From the NCBI RefSeq assembly GCF_008329605.1, contig NZ_NPKO01000004.1:372001-436000 (forward strand): a stretch of DNA of 64,000 nucleotides, in the 5' to 3' direction. The position numbers and the translations under genes were made by a program. Positions 62,814-64,000 of the stretch are shown in pieces; the first letter of the stretch is position 1; every line of letters starts with the position of its first letter. Origin of the DNA: Mycolicibacterium sp. P9-64. GTDB taxonomy: Bacteria > Actinomycetota > Actinomycetes > Mycobacteriales > Mycobacteriaceae. The notes under the pieces are model-generated. The model ran no database searches. It worked only from the letters and a program-made list of their open reading frames with translations, and was not told the DNA's origin.

Positions 62814-64000
62814 GTGACAGCGCACCGAAATGTCGATGCCGATTTCCTCGCGCTTCCGCGCCACGAGCTTGCTGACGCCGCGATGTCGGCGGCGGTTGCT
62901 GCAGGCGCCAGCCACGCCGACGTGCGGATCCAGCGCATCACCACCGAGATCGTGCAGTTGCGCGACGGTGAGCTGGAGACCTCCGTGCTGAGCCGCGAGA
63001 TCGGATTGGCGGTCCGGGTCATCGTCGACGGCACGTGGGGATTTGCCTCGCACGCCGAGCTCGATCCCCAGGTGGCTGCCGATACCGCGCGCCGCGCCGT
63101 CCGGGTGGCCGCCACGCTGGCGTCGCTGAACGCCGAGCGGATCGCGCTGGCTGCCGAGCCCGTGTACGCCGACGCGACCTGGGTATCGGACTATCTGATC
63201 GACCCGTTCGAGGTGCCCGCCGCCGACAAGATCGCCGTGCTCGACGAGTACTCGGGGCGCCTGCTGGCCGCCGACGGCGTCGACCACGTGTCGGCAGGTC
63301 TGCACGCGGTCAAGGAGCAGGCGTTCTACGCCGACACCTTCGGTTCGTCGATCACTCAGCAGCGGGTGCGCCTCCAGCCGACGCTCGAGGCCACCACCGT
63401 GGACGCCGCAGAGGGCACGTTCGAGACGATGCGCACGCTGGTTCCGCCGATGGCGCGTGGGTGGGAGGTCGTCGCGGGCGACGACGTGTGGGATTGGTCG
63501 ACCGAGCTGGCGCAGTTGCCGTCGCTGCTGGCCGAGAAGACCAAGGCTCCCGGCGTCGTGGCCGGGCCGACGGACCTGGTGATCGACCCGACGAATCTGT
63601 GGCTGACCATCCACGAATCCATCGGCCACGCCACCGAATACGACCGCGCCATCGGCTACGAGGCTGCCTACGCGGGCACCTCGTTCGCCACCCCGGACAA
63701 GCTGAACACGATGCGCTACGGCTCCCCGGTGATGAACGTGACCGCAGACAGGACCGTCGAGCACGGCTTGGCCACGATCGGCTTCGACGACGAGGGGGTG
63801 CAGGCGCAGAGCTGGGATCTGGTGCGCGACGGGATCTTCGTCGGCTACCAACTCGATCGGGTCTTCGCCCCGCGGCTCGGGCAGGCCCGGTCCAACGGAT
63901 GCTCCTACGCGGACTCGCCGCACCACGTGCCGATCCAGCGGATGGCCAACGTGTCGCTGCAACCCGGCGTCGATGATCTGAGCACCGAGGACCTGATCAG
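62814..64000 (+). CDS. tldD: TldD-family metallopeptidase (3' truncated)
   Basis: The gene starts at GTG 62814 after GTGGGAGG and is still open at the window end, giving 395 complete codons of an expected 500 or so. TldD forms a complex with TldE/PmbA and degrades small unfolded or modified peptides. The N-terminal region LADAAMSAAVAAGASHADVR and the zinc site HESIGHATEYDR, a HExxxH motif near residue 268, identify the family. A pmbA-like partner should lie just outside, as in M. tuberculosis (Rv2315c, Rv2314c). It is divergent from uspA. Confidence 0.93.
   Translation, partial: MTAHRNVDADFLALPRHELADAAMSAAVAAGASHADVRIQRITTEIVQLRDGELETSVLSREIGLAVRVIVDGTWGFASHAELDPQVAADTARRAVRVAATLASLNAERIALAAEPVYADATWVSDYLIDPFEVPAADKIAVLDEYSGRLLAADGVDHVSAGLHAVKEQAFYADTFGSSITQQRVRLQPTLEATTVDAAEGTFETMRTLVPPMARGWEVVAGDDVWDWSTELAQLPSLLAEKTKAPGVVAGPTDLVIDPTNLWLTIHESIGHATEYDRAIGYEAAYAGTSFATPDKLNTMRYGSPVMNVTADRTVEHGLATIGFDDEGVQAQSWDLVRDGIFVGYQLDRVFAPRLGQARSNGCSYADSPHHVPIQRMANVSLQPGVDDLSTEDLI

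Noticed and set aside
1..64000. CRISPR arrays, insertion sequences, integrases or phage genes
   Set aside because: No regularly spaced repeats, transposase or integrase motifs were seen; apart from the repeat-bounded cassette the window is conserved chromosomal backbone.

Overview
The window is high-GC actinobacterial DNA from a Mycobacterium, most likely a fast-growing Mycolicibacterium. Its gene order is largely that of the Rv2384 to Rv2315c part of M. tuberculosis H37Rv in inverted orientation, but it lacks the PE/PPE and phospholipase genes found there. Comparisons with H37Rv genes and lengths are from memory; no database search was possible.

Layout. (1) Positions 1-2712: the 3' part of a secreted M28 aminopeptidase, a DUF6131 micro-membrane protein, a possible 21-residue ORF and a DUF1206 membrane protein. 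(2) Positions 2745-24381: the mycobactin siderophore locus. mbtA is divergent from mbtB-mbtT-mbtC-mbtD-mbtE-mbtF-mbtG-mbtH. Two tandem IdeR-like boxes lie in the shared promoter, and every junction from mbtB to mbtH overlaps, so this reads as one translationally coupled iron-repressed operon of about 20 kb. (3) Positions 24429-28499: a DUF998 protein, an Rv2375-like protein, then hrcA-dnaJ2-rsmE. (4) Positions 28507-31119 (minus): an FAD monooxygenase, an SDR and an SDR-like pseudoenzyme. (5) Positions 31301-35417: phoH-ybeY-CNNM/CorC-cytidine-deaminase-like-era, a conserved ribosome maturation operon. (6) Positions 35421-38269 (minus): an MmpS-domain secreted protein, a CAP-domain protein and an amidase. 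(7) Positions 38349-42717: recO-uppS-Rv2360c-like, then zur and smtB (minus) with a well-formed promoter/operator, then glyS. (8) Positions 42728-43819: an AbiEi/DUF559-type gene bounded by an imperfect 58-bp inverted repeat; its stop codon lies inside the right arm. (9) Positions 43841-50532: a TPM-domain protein, dgt, dnaG, a secreted peptide, an Rv2342-like protein, tRNA-Asn and an LppP/LprE lipoprotein. (10) Positions 50535-56671: a TetR regulator, an acyl-CoA oxidase-like enzyme, a VIT-type Fe/Mn transporter, an MFS exporter with a leaderless-type promoter, a small secreted protein with a decayed tandem partial copy, and a MarR regulator. (11) Positions 56777-64000: a fused ECF transporter (membrane part plus two ATPases) with its T component, the UspABC sugar importer (minus), and the 5' part of tldD, which runs off the window.

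The mbt genes make the mycobactin core. MbtA activates salicylate and loads MbtB. MbtB adds and cyclises Ser or Thr to the oxazoline. MbtE and MbtF add the lysines, MbtC and MbtD supply the hydroxybutyrate unit, MbtG N-hydroxylates lysine and MbtH chaperones the adenylation domains. The least ordinary features are the inverted-repeat-bounded AbiEi/DUF559 cassette, the free-standing thioesterase with a Cys in the nucleophile position, vestigial domains in MbtE and MbtF, two pseudoenzymes inside conserved operons, and several palindromic operators read directly from the DNA.
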